Source: Metasolibacillus meyeri (GTDB taxonomy: Bacteria; Bacillota; Bacilli; Bacillales_A; Planococcaceae). Taken from it: 64,000 nt of DNA. The stretch is from the NCBI RefSeq assembly GCF_003049505.1, contig NZ_PYWN01000070.1, positions 1 to 64,000 of the forward strand, in the 5' to 3' direction. Below, piece after piece: positions 1-9,336 of this stretch; within the stretch, counting starts at the first letter, position 1; the number at the start of each line of letters is the position of its first letter. The notes under the pieces were generated by a model. That model was given only the letters and a program-made list of their open reading frames with translations. It had not been told where the DNA came from and did no database searches. The position numbers and the translations under genes were made by a program.

Positions 1-24
1 CCACTCACTATTTTGATGTGGGGG

Positions 25-51
25 TCTTACAGCCTGTTAATACGGGATAAA
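25..51 (+). repeat. short intergenic element upstream of spo0F
   Basis: The stretch contains CTTACAGCCTGTTAATAC followed by GGGATAAA. The core CCTGT-TAAT-ACGGG can form a small hairpin with one G-U type pair. The same element recurs upstream of glpX, of the siderophore ATPase gene and of tdk, with weaker copies elsewhere. The preceding bases (TTTTGATGTGGG) match the bases before the copy at 21434, so the conserved unit is longer than the core. Its left part is cut off by the window edge. Function unknown. Confidence 0.6.
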
Positions 52-100
52 AAATGAAGAACTATTCATTTGTATTTTAAATATATGGGAGATGTCCAAA

Positions 101-478
101 ATGAGAAATATTTTAATTGTAGACGATCAGCAAGGGATTCGATTACTGTTGAATGAAGTTTTTAAAAAAGAAGGCTATAGAACATATTTGGCATCAAATG
201 GTATAGAAGCGTTAAATATATTTAAAAATGAAGAAATCGATTGTATCTTACTCGATATGAAAATTCCAGGAATGAATGGTATGGAAATATTGCGTGAGTT
301 ACGTCTATACAGCGATAAAATAAATGTCGTTATGATGACAGCGTACGGTGAACAGAAGTTGATTGATGAGGCATTTCAACTAGGGGCAACAAAATATTTT
401 ACCAAGCCATTTAATATTTTTGAAGTGCGAGATGCAGTGAATGAAATACTAAATAGTTGTCAAAGCGAAGGTGTTTGA
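101..478 (+). CDS. spo0F: Spo0F, sporulation phosphorelay response regulator
   Basis: This is a single receiver domain of 125 residues with no output domain, the size of Spo0F. It relays phosphate from sporulation sensor kinases to Spo0B and on to Spo0A in the cytoplasm. The acidic pair is in ILIVDDQ near the N-terminus, the phosphorylated Asp is in LLDMKIPGMNG (about residue 53), then come the MTAYGE Thr region and the conserved Lys in FTKPF. I chose the ATG at 101 because GGGAG ends 9 bp upstream; an ATG at 92 would leave no spacing. fbaA follows after a hairpin, as in Bacillus. Identity is very secure. Confidence 0.97.
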   Translation: MRNILIVDDQQGIRLLLNEVFKKEGYRTYLASNGIEALNIFKNEEIDCILLDMKIPGMNGMEILRELRLYSDKINVVMMTAYGEQKLIDEAFQLGATKYFTKPFNIFEVRDAVNEILNSCQSEGV

Positions 479-506
479 AATAACTTTTCAGACACCTTCA
501 TTTTTG
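467..506 (+). terminator. intrinsic terminator after spo0F
   Basis: GAAGGTGT pairs with ACACCTTC around a short loop and is followed by ATTTTTG. The left arm overlaps the last codons and stop of spo0F. The inner sequence TTGAAATAACTTTTCAGAC belongs to the GTCTGAAA-type hairpin family seen throughout the window. Confidence 0.85.
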
Positions 507-650
507 TTATGATAGGGATGTACAATTATTTGGATGAAGCGAAAGCTTGTTCAAGATAAAGGCTTTTAACTGTTAGATGTTCAAGTTGAGCATAGTGGCA
601 GAGCCATAAATAAACAATAACCGATCAACTATCCGAGGAGGATTTAAATC

Positions 651-1505
651 ATGGCATTAGTTTCGATGAAAGAAATGTTAATTAAAGCAAAAGCAGAAGG
701 TTATGCGGTAGGACAATTCAATATTAACAACTTAGAATTTACACAAGCAATTTTACAAGCTGCGCAAGCGGAAAATTCACCAGTCATTTTAGGTGTATCT
801 GAAGGTGCAGGTAAATATATGGGTGGCTTTATTGCAGTTGTTCACATGGTAAAAGGTTTAATCGAATCATATAAAATTACAGTACCTGTAGCGATTCACC
901 TAGACCATGGCTCAAGCTTTGAAAAATGTAAAGAAGCAATTGATGCAGGCTTTACTTCTGTTATGATTGATGCTTCTCACCACCCGTTCGATGAGAATGT
1001 GAGCACAACGAAGCAAGTTGTAGAATATGCGCACGCAAATGGTGTTTCTGTCGAAGCGGAGCTTGGTACAGTTGGTGGAGAAGAAGATGGTGTAATCGGT
1101 GGTATTATGTATGCAGATCCAGCTGAATGTAAGCGTCTAGTAGAAGCAACAGGTATCGATTGCCTAGCACCAGCACTTGGTTCAGTACATGGTCCATACC
1201 AAGGGGAGCCAAACTTAGGTTTCACTGAAATGGAGGAAATCTCTAAATTAGCGGATTTACCATTAGTACTGCATGGTGGAACGGGTATTCCAACAAAGGA
1301 TATTCAACGCTCTATTTCTTTGGGTACGGCGAAAATTAATGTCAATACAGAAAATCAAATTGCTGCAACGAAAGCAATTCGTGAAGTGTTAGCAAATGAT
1401 ACAAAAGTATATGATCCACGTAAATATTTAACACCTGCTCGTGAAGCGATTAAAGAAACAGTTATTGGGAAGATTCGCGAATTCGGCAGTTCTCAAAAAG
1501 CATAA
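651..1505 (+). CDS. fbaA: Class II fructose-1,6-bisphosphate aldolase
   Basis: The enzyme cleaves fructose-1,6-bisphosphate to dihydroxyacetone phosphate and glyceraldehyde-3-phosphate in glycolysis and runs in reverse in gluconeogenesis. The 284-residue protein has the zinc-binding HLDHGSS motif near residue 83, the acidic [13 protein letters not shown] segment, and the LHGGTG phosphate-binding region near 208, all typical of class II aldolases. The length equals Bacillus FbaA. A strong GAGGAGG lies about 9 bp before the ATG. It sits between spo0F and transaldolase, the standard Bacillales order, with its own terminators on both sides. Confidence 0.97.
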   Translation: MALVSMKEMLIKAKAEGYAVGQFNINNLEFTQAILQAAQAENSPVILGVSEGAGKYMGGFIAVVHMVKGLIESYKITVPVAIHLDHGSSFEKCKEAIDAGFTSVMIDASHHPFDENVSTTKQVVEYAHANGVSVEAELGTVGGEEDGVIGGIMYADPAECKRLVEATGIDCLAPALGSVHGPYQGEPNLGFTEMEEISKLADLPLVLHGGTGIPTKDIQRSISLGTAKINVNTENQIAATKAIREVLANDTKVYDPRKYLTPAREAIKETVIGKIREFGSSQKA

Positions 1506-1516
1506 AGTCAAACTTT

Positions 1517-1558
1517 AATCAGCGGGTAGGTTCTCGCCTTCCGCTGATTGTTAGTTTT
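1517..1558 (+). terminator. hairpin after fbaA
   Basis: AATCAGCGG pairs perfectly with CCGCTGATT (9 bp, 15-nt loop) just downstream of the fbaA stop. The U-tract that follows (GTTAGTTTT) is interrupted, so it is a probable but not ideal terminator. Confidence 0.7.
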
Positions 1559-1565
1559 CAATGAT

Positions 1566-1600
1566 ACAGGAAAAAAACCTGTTCAACGGGATAGATTAAC
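1566..1600 (+). repeat. degenerate copy of the CCTGT/ACGGG element, upstream of transaldolase
   Basis: ACAGG-AAAAAAA-CCTGT forms one hairpin, and the same CCTGT can pair with the downstream ACGGG (CCTGT-TCA-ACGGG), followed by ATAGATTAAC. This is a shortened variant of the element before spo0F and glpX. The two pairings exclude each other. Confidence 0.4.
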
Positions 1601-1707
1601 TATTCGAATGAAATGAATGATTTGCAGGAGAAGTGTCAGATTGCGAAGATCGGCCTTCTCTTCATTTTTGAATTGATATGAAATTGTAATTTAGGAGGAT
1701 TTTTAGC

Positions 1708-2358
1708 ATGAAATTTTTTATTGATACAGCAAATTTTGAAGAAATCAAAGAAGCCTACTCTTGGGGGATTTTGTCGGGTGTAACAACAAACCCATCACTT
1801 GTAGCAAAAGAACCAGGCGTAAACTTCCACGATCGCTTAAAAGAGATTGCAGAACTTGTTGAAGGTTCAGTTTCAGGTGAGGTTATTTCTTTAGATGCTG
1901 AAGGAATGATTAAAGAAGGTGAAGAGCTAGCGGCAATTCACCCAAATATTACAGTAAAGCTACCTATGACACCAGAAGGCTTAAAAGCATGTAAACACTT
2001 CTCTGAAAAAGGGATTAAAACAAATGTTACGCTAATCTTCAGTGCCAACCAAGCTTTAATGGCAGCTCGTGCAGGCGCTACTTACGTTTCTCCATTCCTT
2101 GGACGTTTAGATGATATCGGACATAATGGCATAGAGCTAATTTCTACAATCGCTGACATTTTCACGATTCATGACATTAAAACAGAAATCATTGCTGCAT
2201 CAATCCGTCATCCACAACATATTACAGACGCAGCTCTAGCTGGTGCTCATATTTCAACAACACCATTTAAAGTATTACAGCAATTGTTTAACCATCCATT
2301 AACTGAAAAAGGAATTGAAGGGTTTTTAGCAGATTGGTCAAAGCGCCAAGGGCAATAA
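1708..2358 (+). CDS. tal: Transaldolase, small (fructose-6-phosphate aldolase-like) type
   Basis: The 216-residue single-domain protein moves a dihydroxyacetone unit between sugar phosphates in the non-oxidative pentose phosphate pathway. [13 protein letters not shown] and GVTTNPSLV at the N-terminus and the Schiff-base lysine in [13 protein letters not shown] (about residue 86) identify the short TalB/FSA family, corresponding to Bacillus YwjH. Whether it acts as a true transaldolase or as a fructose-6-phosphate aldolase cannot be told from sequence alone. TAGGAGG precedes the ATG by 10 bp. murA2 follows after 30 bp without a terminator, so the two are probably cotranscribed. Confidence 0.93.
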   Translation: MKFFIDTANFEEIKEAYSWGILSGVTTNPSLVAKEPGVNFHDRLKEIAELVEGSVSGEVISLDAEGMIKEGEELAAIHPNITVKLPMTPEGLKACKHFSEKGIKTNVTLIFSANQALMAARAGATYVSPFLGRLDDIGHNGIELISTIADIFTIHDIKTEIIAASIRHPQHITDAALAGAHISTTPFKVLQQLFNHPLTEKGIEGFLADWSKRQGQ

Positions 2359-2388
2359 AAAACACTTTCATTTTGAGGGAGAACCGTT

Positions 2389-3660
2389 ATGGATGTTTAT
2401 AAAATTACAGGACAACGACGTTTGAAGGGTACAGTGAAAGTTAGTGGAGCCAAAAATAGTGCGGTTGCTTTAATTCCAGCATCAATCCTAGCGAATTCTT
2501 CCGTCACAATTGAAGGAATCCCTGAAATTTCTGACGCATGGACATTAAAAGCATTGCTAGAAGAAATCGGTGGAGAAGTGTCATTCCAAGACGGACAAAT
2601 GACAATTGACCCGAGCAAAATGACAGCAATGCCAATGCCAAACGGCAATGTGAAAAAGCTACGTGCCTCATACTATATGATGGGAGCGATGTTAGGTCGT
2701 TTTAAAAAAGCAGTAATCGGCTTACCAGGTGGCTGTTTTTTAGGACCTCGTCCAATTGATCAGCATATTAAAGGATTTGAGGCATTAGGGGCAACTGTAA
2801 CAAATGAACACGGTGCCATTTATTTACGTGCTGAGGAGCTAATTGGTGCAAAAATTTATTTGGACGTAGCAAGCGTAGGCGCAACAATTAATATTATGCT
2901 TGCTGCTGTTCGTGCAAAAGGTCGCACCGTTATTGAAAATGCAGCAAAGGAACCAGAAATCATTGATGTTGCCACATTATTAACAAATATGGGAGCGAAA
3001 ATTAAAGGCGCAGGTACGAGTGTGATTCGTATTGATGGTGTAGAGGAATTACATGGTACAAAGCACACGATTATTCCTGATCGTATTGAGGCATCTACTT
3101 TCATGATTATGGCTGCAGCAATTGGTGAGGGTGTCATTATTGATAATGTGATCCCGTTGCATGTAGAGTCATTAGTCGCTAAGTTAAGAGAAATGGGCGT
3201 GAAAGTAGAAACAGGGGAGGAGAGTATTTTTATACCGAAGCAAACAACGGACTTAACAGCTGTCGATATAAAAACCCTTGTTTATCCTGGCATCGCAACA
3301 GATATTCAGCAGCCTCTATCAGTCTTATTGACACAAGCAAATGGCTCTTCAAAAGTAACAGATACGATTTATTCAGCAAGGTTTAAGCATATTGATGAGC
3401 TTCGCAGAATGAATGCAAATGCGAGAGTTGAAGGCAATACAGCAATTATTCAAGGACCTACACAATTACAAGGTTCAACTGTCACTGCAACAGATTTGCG
3501 CGCAGGCGCAGCGTTAGTATTAGCTGGCTTAATTGCAGAAGGTGAAACAGAAATTCATGACATTTATCATATCGAGCGAGGTTACGGTGGGTTGATTGAA
3601 AAGCTTTGTGCACTTGGAGCGGAAATTCGCCGCGAAACAATTGTACATACAAGTAAATAA
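2389..3660 (+). CDS. murA2: UDP-N-acetylglucosamine 1-carboxyvinyltransferase, second paralogue
   Basis: It transfers enolpyruvate from PEP to UDP-GlcNAc, the first committed step of peptidoglycan synthesis. The 423 residues show the [13 protein letters not shown] start, the fosfomycin-sensitive catalytic Cys in [14 protein letters not shown] (about residue 119), and [14 protein letters not shown] near the C-terminus. It corresponds by position to Bacillus MurAB (MurZ), between transaldolase and glpX/rho. A second paralogue, the main MurA, lies at 47.8-49.1 kb. GAGGGAG precedes the ATG. The catalytic residues are intact, so both copies should be active. Confidence 0.95.
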   Translation: MDVYKITGQRRLKGTVKVSGAKNSAVALIPASILANSSVTIEGIPEISDAWTLKALLEEIGGEVSFQDGQMTIDPSKMTAMPMPNGNVKKLRASYYMMGAMLGRFKKAVIGLPGGCFLGPRPIDQHIKGFEALGATVTNEHGAIYLRAEELIGAKIYLDVASVGATINIMLAAVRAKGRTVIENAAKEPEIIDVATLLTNMGAKIKGAGTSVIRIDGVEELHGTKHTIIPDRIEASTFMIMAAAIGEGVIIDNVIPLHVESLVAKLREMGVKVETGEESIFIPKQTTDLTAVDIKTLVYPGIATDIQQPLSVLLTQANGSSKVTDTIYSARFKHIDELRRMNANARVEGNTAIIQGPTQLQGSTVTATDLRAGAALVLAGLIAEGETEIHDIYHIERGYGGLIEKLCALGAEIRRETIVHTSK

Positions 3661-3749
3661 TTGGATGTTAGCAATTGAGGATAAAGTGAACCTTCATTCC
3701 TTGGGGATTTTCTTCTCCTATGGGCTGTTAGCTTCACCAATCGGATTTT

Positions 3750-3809
3750 ACAGGCTATAATCCTTTACTACAAAGGGTCTTACAGCCTGTTAATACAGGA
3801 CAAATAAAA
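3750..3809 (+). repeat. structured intergenic element upstream of glpX
   Basis: This is the best copy of the CCTGT-TAAT-ACAGG family. ACAGGCT (3750-3756) can pair with AGCCTGT (3784-3790), enclosing a CCTTT/AAAGG hairpin (3762-3776). Alternatively CCTGT (3786-3790) pairs with ACAGG (3795-3799). The two structures share the middle strand and cannot form together. The glpX start lies 45 bp beyond the last arm. I cannot assign it to any known riboswitch class. Confidence 0.6.
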
Positions 3810-3843
3810 CCGTGCAAGTATGATAGCAGGAGGATAAGGAAAC

Positions 3844-4800
3844 ATGGAACGCAGTTTATCAATGGAAGTAGTACGAGTAACAGAAACAGCAGCGATTGCG
3901 TCTGCAAAATGGATGGGACGAGGCGAAAAAATCGCTGCCGATGATGCAGCTACAACAGCGATGCGTACAATGTTCGATACGATTCCAATGCATGCAACAG
4001 TCGTAATCGGGGAAGGCGAAATGGATGAGGCACCAATGCTTTACATCGGTGAAGAGCTTGGACTTCGCAACGGTGGGCCAGAGGTAGATATCGCTGTAGA
4101 CCCATTAGAAGGTACGAATATCGTTGCAAAAGGTGCCAATGGCGCAATGACAGTATTAGCAATTGCAGACCGTGGCAACTTACTAAATGCACCAGATATG
4201 TATATGGATAAAATTGCAGTTGGTCCAGAAGCGGCTGGTAAAATTGATATTAATGCATCTGTCACATATAATTTATTACAGGTTGCAAAAGCGAAAAATA
4301 AAAATGTTTCGGATGTTGTGGCGACATTATTAGATCGTCCACGCCATCAAGCAATTGCTGATGAAATTCGTGAAGCAGGCGCACGTATTAAATTCATTCA
4401 AGATGGAGATGTGGGTGCGGCAATCAATACAGCTTTCGATGAGACAGGTATCGATATTATGTTTGGTATCGGTGGTGCTCCAGAAGGTGTTATTGCAGCG
4501 GTTGCTTTAAAATGTTTAGGCGGTGATTTTCAAGCGAAGCTCGTGCCTGAAGATGAAGAGCAGCTAGAACGCTGTAATAAAATGGGGATTAACGTGAATA
4601 AAGTATTGTATATGGACGATTTAGTAAAAGGTGATGATGCGATTTTTGCAGCGACAGCTGTAACGGATTGCGAGCTTTTACGAGGCGTCCAATATAAAGG
4701 CGCATATGCATTAACACATTCAGTTGTAATGCGCGCTAAATCGGGTACTGTACGATTTATTGAAGGTCGCCACAGCATCGACAAAAAACCAACGTATTAA
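3844..4800 (+). CDS. glpX: Class II fructose-1,6-bisphosphatase
   Basis: It removes the 1-phosphate of fructose-1,6-bisphosphate in gluconeogenesis. The 318 residues carry the GlpX metal and substrate motifs: [12 protein letters not shown] (about residue 57), the DPLEGT motif (about 87) and GIGGAPEGV near 201. GCAGGAGG lies just before the ATG. It is one of several glycolysis and pentose phosphate genes at this end of the window, just before rho. It is followed by three hairpins and stands as its own unit. Confidence 0.95.
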   Translation: MERSLSMEVVRVTETAAIASAKWMGRGEKIAADDAATTAMRTMFDTIPMHATVVIGEGEMDEAPMLYIGEELGLRNGGPEVDIAVDPLEGTNIVAKGANGAMTVLAIADRGNLLNAPDMYMDKIAVGPEAAGKIDINASVTYNLLQVAKAKNKNVSDVVATLLDRPRHQAIADEIREAGARIKFIQDGDVGAAINTAFDETGIDIMFGIGGAPEGVIAAVALKCLGGDFQAKLVPEDEEQLERCNKMGINVNKVLYMDDLVKGDDAIFAATAVTDCELLRGVQYKGAYALTHSVVMRAKSGTVRFIEGRHSIDKKPTY

Positions 4801-4811
4801 GCTTCTATAAT

Positions 4812-4840
4812 AGCAGGACGAATCAGCCCTGCTCTTCTTA
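4812..4840 (+). terminator. terminator-like hairpin after glpX
   Basis: AGCAGG pairs with CCTGCT, followed by a weak run CTTCTT, directly after the glpX stop. Confidence 0.6.
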
Positions 4841-4846
4841 AGAAAG

Positions 4847-4887
4847 TAAAGGACGTGTCTGAAAGATATTTTGAGACACGTCCTTTA
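4847..4887. repeat. perfect 14-bp hairpin, GTCTGAAA family
   Basis: TAAAGGACGTGTCT pairs perfectly with AGACACGTCCTTTA around the loop GAAAGATATTTTG. No U-run follows on the plus strand, so it is not a classical terminator. The loop edges match the other GTCTGAAA/TTTTGAGAC hairpins in this window. Confidence 0.7.
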
Positions 4888-4982
4888 CGACCACGACGAG
4901 ATGGTAGTATTCCAATACGGTCATCGCAGGCGTATGCAGTTTTTAGCAAGCATTAAATATACAGGCTAAAACTGTCTGAAAA

Positions 4983-5016
4983 GGAGCTGTCTGAAAGGTT
5001 ATTTTGAGACAGTTCC
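4983..5016. repeat. hairpin upstream of rho, GTCTGAAA family
   Basis: GGAGCTGTCT pairs with AGACAGTTCC, with the loop GAAAGGTTATTTTG, 50 bp before the rho start. It is a second copy of the family in the same gap. Confidence 0.65.
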
Positions 5017-5066
5017 ATTCAACCATTCTCCAATAAGTAAAATTTTAAAAAGACTGGGGTCATCAT

Positions 5067-6350
5067 ATGGCAGCTCTAACAATTGCTCAATTAGAAAATA
5101 TGACTTTAAAAGAGCTTTATGCTCTTGCACGAGATTACAAAATTTCATATTATAGCAAATTAACAAAAAAAGAATTAATTTTTGCGATTTTAAAAACGCG
5201 CTCCGAGCAGGAAGGTTTCTTCTTTATGGAAGGCGTGCTCGAAATTGTATCGCAAGAAGGCTTTGGATTTTTACGTCCAATCAACTATTCTCCTTCTAAA
5301 GAAGATATTTATATTTCGGCTTCTCAAATTCGCCGCTTCGATTTACGAAATGGAGATAAAGTTTCAGGTAAGGTGCGTCCACCAAAAGAGAATGAACGCT
5401 ATTACGGTTTATTACAAGTAGATGCAGTAAACGGTGAAGACCCTGAAGTAGCAAAAGAACGAGTGCATTTCCCTGCATTAACACCGCTATATCCAGATCG
5501 TCATATTAAACTTGAAACAACTTCTAAAAAATTATCCACACGTATTATGGATTTAATTGCACCAGTAGGGTTTGGACAGCGTGGTTTAATTGTAGCACCA
5601 CCAAAAGCAGGAAAAACATCTTTATTAAAAGAAGTTGCAAATGCAATTACGACTAATTACCCTGAAGCGGAGTTAATCGTTTTATTAATTGATGAGCGTC
5701 CTGAAGAGGTAACGGATATCGAGCGTTCTGTAAATGCGGATGTTGTTTCCTCGACATTCGATGAAGTACCTGAAAACCATGTGAAAGTAGCGGAAATTGT
5801 GTTAGAACGTGCACGTCGACTAGTGGAGCATAAACGTGATGTTATTATTTTAATGGATTCGATTACTCGTTTAGCGCGTGCGTATAACTTAGTTATCCCA
5901 CCAAGTGGTCGTACATTATCAGGGGGGATTGATCCAGCCGCGTTCCATCGACCAAAACGCTTTTTCGGCTCGGCTCGTAATATTGAAGAGGGCGGTAGCT
6001 TAACAATTTTAGCAACAGCCTTAGTTGATACGGGAAGTCGTATGGATGAAGTGATATACGAGGAATTTAAAGGAACAGGGAACTTAGAGTTACATTTAGA
6101 TCGCAGTTTAGCAGAGCGTCGCATTTTCCCTGCACTTGATATTCGCCGTTCAGGTACGCGTAAAGAGGAGCTTCTTATCCCGAAAGAGCAGCTAGATAAA
6201 TTATGGGCAATTCGCAAAACATTTAGCGATTCATCAGACTTTGCTGAAAAATTCTTACGCAAGCTACGTACAACAGAATCAAACGAAGAGTTTTTCGAAA
6301 AGCTCAACCAAGATATGAAAAAAGCAACGAACGGTAAAGGGTTGCTGTAA
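5067..6350 (+). CDS. rho: Transcription termination factor Rho
   Basis: Rho is a hexameric RNA helicase that ends transcription of untranslated RNA. The 427 residues begin with a Rho_N domain ([19 protein letters not shown], about 14-32), then the cold-shock-like primary RNA-binding domain ([19 protein letters not shown]), the Walker [12 protein letters not shown] (about 178) and the Walker [15 protein letters not shown]. The length equals Bacillus Rho. Its ATG follows GACTGGGGTC, a poor Shine-Dalgarno, which may limit translation. A strong terminator follows. The iron island begins directly after it. Confidence 0.97.
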   Translation: MAALTIAQLENMTLKELYALARDYKISYYSKLTKKELIFAILKTRSEQEGFFFMEGVLEIVSQEGFGFLRPINYSPSKEDIYISASQIRRFDLRNGDKVSGKVRPPKENERYYGLLQVDAVNGEDPEVAKERVHFPALTPLYPDRHIKLETTSKKLSTRIMDLIAPVGFGQRGLIVAPPKAGKTSLLKEVANAITTNYPEAELIVLLIDERPEEVTDIERSVNADVVSSTFDEVPENHVKVAEIVLERARRLVEHKRDVIILMDSITRLARAYNLVIPPSGRTLSGGIDPAAFHRPKRFFGSARNIEEGGSLTILATALVDTGSRMDEVIYEEFKGTGNLELHLDRSLAERRIFPALDIRRSGTRKEELLIPKEQLDKLWAIRKTFSDSSDFAEKFLRKLRTTESNEEFFEKLNQDMKKATNGKGLL

Positions 6351-6418
6351 AGTGAAACTTCGTGCAGTAGGTGGGGATATAGCCTAAACGAATCGAGCTT
6401 TTACTCGCTGATTTATTC

Positions 6419-6442
6419 TACCTATTAATGCAAAATAAAAGT
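6419..6442 (+). repeat. degenerate copy of the intergenic element after rho
   Basis: ACCTATTAATGCAAAATAAA resembles the copy before the siderophore ATPase gene (GCCTATTAATACAAGATAAA). Upstream TAGGT (6368-6372) can pair with ACCTA, enclosing a GAG/CTC hairpin, which is the same nested layout as other copies. Weak match. Confidence 0.35.
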
Positions 6443-6449
6443 TTTTATA

Positions 6450-6499
6450 AACAGCAGATCCATCTCGAAACGTAAGTTAGGAGATGGGTCTGCTGTTTT
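6450..6499 (+). terminator. rho terminator
   Basis: AACAGCAGATCCATCTC pairs with GAGATGGGTCTGCTGTT with one mismatch region, loop 14 nt, followed by TTTTG. It separates the core rho gene from the iron island. Confidence 0.85.
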
Positions 6500-6636
6500 G
6501 CGTCTAAATATCTACGAATTAAGATAAACTTTCAACAGATGTCACACATTTTTTTCAGATATAATAATTCTATTACTTAAATTTTACTATAAGTATTTTA
6601 TATGCTAGCAATGAAAGAAAGGAGCTATTCAATGTA

Positions 6637-8223
6637 ATGACAGTATTTCGTTTTTTAAATATTAACGTGCTGAATAGCAAATTTAAACGATATTATCAAC
6701 AAAATCTTGGGAGTAATTGTATATTGTTTGTTTCTAAAGGAGAGGCAATAGTTACGCTAGGAGATGTTGAATACATACTATCTAAAAATAGCATGTATAT
6801 TTGTCCTTCAAAGACTAGCCTTGAACTTAAGATAGCTGTAGAAAATAGTGTGACAGCGTATGTTATTCAATTTGAAATAACTGAAAATACGACGCAAAGT
6901 GATACATTTATTAATTTACATATAGAGGAAATGGGCGGAAAATTAAATTTGAGGTCAACCTATGAAGTGATTGAGCTATGCAATAAACTTGTTGAGCTAT
7001 CTAAAAGCCCAATCAAAGAAGATAAACTACTTGAACAAGCCTACTTTTATATGCTGCTATATGCTATAAGCAAAAACCGCATATCCTCAGATCAGGATCT
7101 ATCAAGTATGTTAGAAAAAACAAAACAGCATATACAATATCATTTTTCTGAACCCATTCAAGTGAAGGATTTAGCTCAAATGATGAATATTAGCTCGAAA
7201 TATTATATGGAATTATTCCGTAAACAATTTGCTATGAGTGCTACTCAGTATTTAACGCAAGTAAGAATTGAAGCATCTAAATGGCTATTAATAAAAGAAC
7301 ATAAAACGCTTCGAGAAATTGCAAGCGAAGTAGGATATAAAGACGAATTCTATTTCAGCCGGCGATTTAAGCAAGAAGTGGGTATTTCACCATCAGTATT
7401 TATGAAAAGCCGTAGAAAGAACATTGCCGTTTTAGATAGCTCTTTTTTCGGTCTGCTTGCTCCTTTACACTATATTCCAGTCGCAGCACCTCTTCACCCT
7501 ACATGGAGGTCTTATTATTATAAAGAGTTTGGAGACTATGTAGCTACACATTTAGTTGTTGGGAGAACTCCTGCTATTTTAAATGAAAATATAATGTTGC
7601 TTCAACAAAAAAACAAGAAATATGATGTCATACTTTGCTTAGATAATTTGAATGCCGAACAGCTTACTTTATTGCAAGGGCTAGGTCATGTTTATCAGCT
7701 TGCATGGAATCATTTATCTTGGCGTGAGCAGCTATTTGAAGTTGCTCAACTTCTTGATGCAGAACACGAAGCAAATAAATGGCTTGCTGAATATGAGCAA
7801 AGTGTACATAAAACTGTAGCTTGCTTAGACGCTTTTTGCCACCCACAGACTTTTTTATTTTTATTAGTTATGGGGAATGGATGCTATCAATATCAAGATC
7901 GAAGTATTCAAGAGGTTGTACTGGGAGATTTAGACTTACAGCTTGCAACCGCATTAACAGTTGAGGCACAGCAACCAATTACAATTGAGCAGTTAGCAGA
8001 CATCAGCCCAGATGTGATGATGATTCTTGTTTATGAAGATGAGGAATCAATGAAAACATGGAGCAAAATGCAAGTAGATGAAGTATGGCTTGAGATGAAG
8101 TGTGTACGTAATCGAGATATTTATATGCTGACACATTTTCCGTGGCGTGATTATGCACCATTACCGCATCTTCTGATTGTGAAAGAAATTGAAAAATTAT
8201 TAACCTCAAAAAGTTCATTATAA
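6637..8223 (+). CDS. Btr-like AraC regulator with a cytoplasmic siderophore-binding domain
   Basis: The 528 residues match the length and layout of Bacillus Btr (YbbB): a cupin-like N-terminal part (1-150), two helix-turn-helix units of an AraC domain (about 165-265, with LAQMMNISSKYYMELFRKQF and IASEVGYKDEFYFSRRFKQEVG), then a helical-backbone binding domain (270-525). It has no signal peptide or lipobox, so the binding domain should sense a siderophore in the cytoplasm. It probably activates the neighbouring binding-protein gene, as Btr does for feuA. AAAGGAGC precedes the ATG. The family assignment is firm, the ligand is unknown. Confidence 0.85.
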   Translation: MTVFRFLNINVLNSKFKRYYQQNLGSNCILFVSKGEAIVTLGDVEYILSKNSMYICPSKTSLELKIAVENSVTAYVIQFEITENTTQSDTFINLHIEEMGGKLNLRSTYEVIELCNKLVELSKSPIKEDKLLEQAYFYMLLYAISKNRISSDQDLSSMLEKTKQHIQYHFSEPIQVKDLAQMMNISSKYYMELFRKQFAMSATQYLTQVRIEASKWLLIKEHKTLREIASEVGYKDEFYFSRRFKQEVGISPSVFMKSRRKNIAVLDSSFFGLLAPLHYIPVAAPLHPTWRSYYYKEFGDYVATHLVVGRTPAILNENIMLLQQKNKKYDVILCLDNLNAEQLTLLQGLGHVYQLAWNHLSWREQLFEVAQLLDAEHEANKWLAEYEQSVHKTVACLDAFCHPQTFLFLLVMGNGCYQYQDRSIQEVVLGDLDLQLATALTVEAQQPITIEQLADISPDVMMILVYEDEESMKTWSKMQVDEVWLEMKCVRNRDIYMLTHFPWRDYAPLPHLLIVKEIEKLLTSKSSL

Positions 8224-8269
8224 TAACCTCCTTTTCTACATGGACGCAAATAAAAAATTTATCTATCAT

Positions 8270-8290
8270 TGATAATGATTCTTATTATCA
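8270..8290. promoter_or_regulatory. Fur box upstream of the first binding lipoprotein
   Basis: TGATAATGATTCTTATTATCA is a nearly symmetrical iron box 32 bp before the start. I do not see an equally good -10 box in the right place, so the exact promoter is unresolved. Confidence 0.8.
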
Positions 8291-8321
8291 ACGTAAATTA
8301 AGTATAAGGGAGGCGTTCTGA

Positions 8322-9269
8322 ATGAAAAGGACGATGACAATATTAAGTGTTTTAATGCTTATTTTTGTATTAACAGCGTGTAAGGAAGAATCTAATGCTC
8401 AAAATAATTCGAGTGAGGGACAAACGAAAACGATTACGTATTTAAATAATGATTATATAGTTCCTGCTACACCACAAAAAATTATTTTCTTAAATGCTTT
8501 TGAATCATTAGAGGATGCAATTGTTTTAGGAATAAAGCCATATGCAGCAAGCGCAATTGGAGATGAAGATGAGCCATTTCCAAGCTTTTTTGGAGAAACG
8601 ACAGCTAATACAATCCCACTATTAGGAACAAGTAGTGAAAGCTTAGAATATATTTTGAAGCTAGCGCCTGATGTAATTATTAGTACGGATATGGAAGAGC
8701 CTAAAATTTTAGAGCAGCTAGAGAAAATTGCGCCAGTCATTCCAACATCTCATTATGGACCTGATTGGCAAGCGAATCTCGAAATGCTTGCAGAGGTTAC
8801 TGGAAAAACGAAAGAGGCAAAAGCACTTATCGATGGTTATCATCAAGACAAACAAGAGGCAATTAATTATTTGAATTCTTTTCAAGAAAAAGATGTAATG
8901 GCAATACGTGTTAGGGGAGGCGAGATGATGGTCTATCCTGAAGATGTTTTTCTGAACGATGTGTTATATGGAGAATTAAATCTGCGCATACCAGAAACGA
9001 TTCAAAAGGTGAGGCAGCAAACGGTTATTTCTCTAGAAGGTCTTTATAAAGCGAATCCAGATTATATTTTCATCCAATATGATATATATGAAAATGATAT
9101 GGATGAAAGCATATTAGATAGTTTGCAGCAAAGCCCAGTGTGGCAAGGATTAAAGGCAGTACAAAATAATCAAGTGTTTATAAACAAGGTTGACCCATTA
9201 GTTATGGGGGGCGGTACGTTAAATGGCAGAGTGCGTATTTTAGAGGCAACGATGCAAACGATAAAGTAA
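8322..9269 (+). CDS. Iron-siderophore ABC transporter binding lipoprotein
   Basis: The 315-residue secreted lipoprotein belongs to the FeuA/FhuD-type periplasmic-binding superfamily (class III, helical backbone). The signal peptide ends with the lipobox VLTAC, Cys about residue 20. TPQKIIFLNAFESLEDAIVLGIKPYA and LKLAPDVIIST are typical of the N-lobe, and LKAVQNNQVF of the C-lobe. A Fur box lies immediately upstream and a Btr-like regulator gene precedes it, so iron repression plus siderophore activation is likely. It would hand ferric siderophore to the permeases encoded at 22.3-24.4 kb. Ligand unknown. Confidence 0.88.
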   Translation: MKRTMTILSVLMLIFVLTACKEESNAQNNSSEGQTKTITYLNNDYIVPATPQKIIFLNAFESLEDAIVLGIKPYAASAIGDEDEPFPSFFGETTANTIPLLGTSSESLEYILKLAPDVIISTDMEEPKILEQLEKIAPVIPTSHYGPDWQANLEMLAEVTGKTKEAKALIDGYHQDKQEAINYLNSFQEKDVMAIRVRGGEMMVYPEDVFLNDVLYGELNLRIPETIQKVRQQTVISLEGLYKANPDYIFIQYDIYENDMDESILDSLQQSPVWQGLKAVQNNQVFINKVDPLVMGGGTLNGRVRILEATMQTIK

Positions 9270-9336
9270 AACTGCTCTGAGTGTAAGAAAAAGCTAAAAT
9301 AACTTATTGAAAATTAACGAATAGATGGGGGATTAT

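Noticed and set aside
5657-6307. 216-codon minus-strand frame opposite rho
   Set aside because: Mirror frame of a highly biased gene; composition and lack of a start signal argue against coding.
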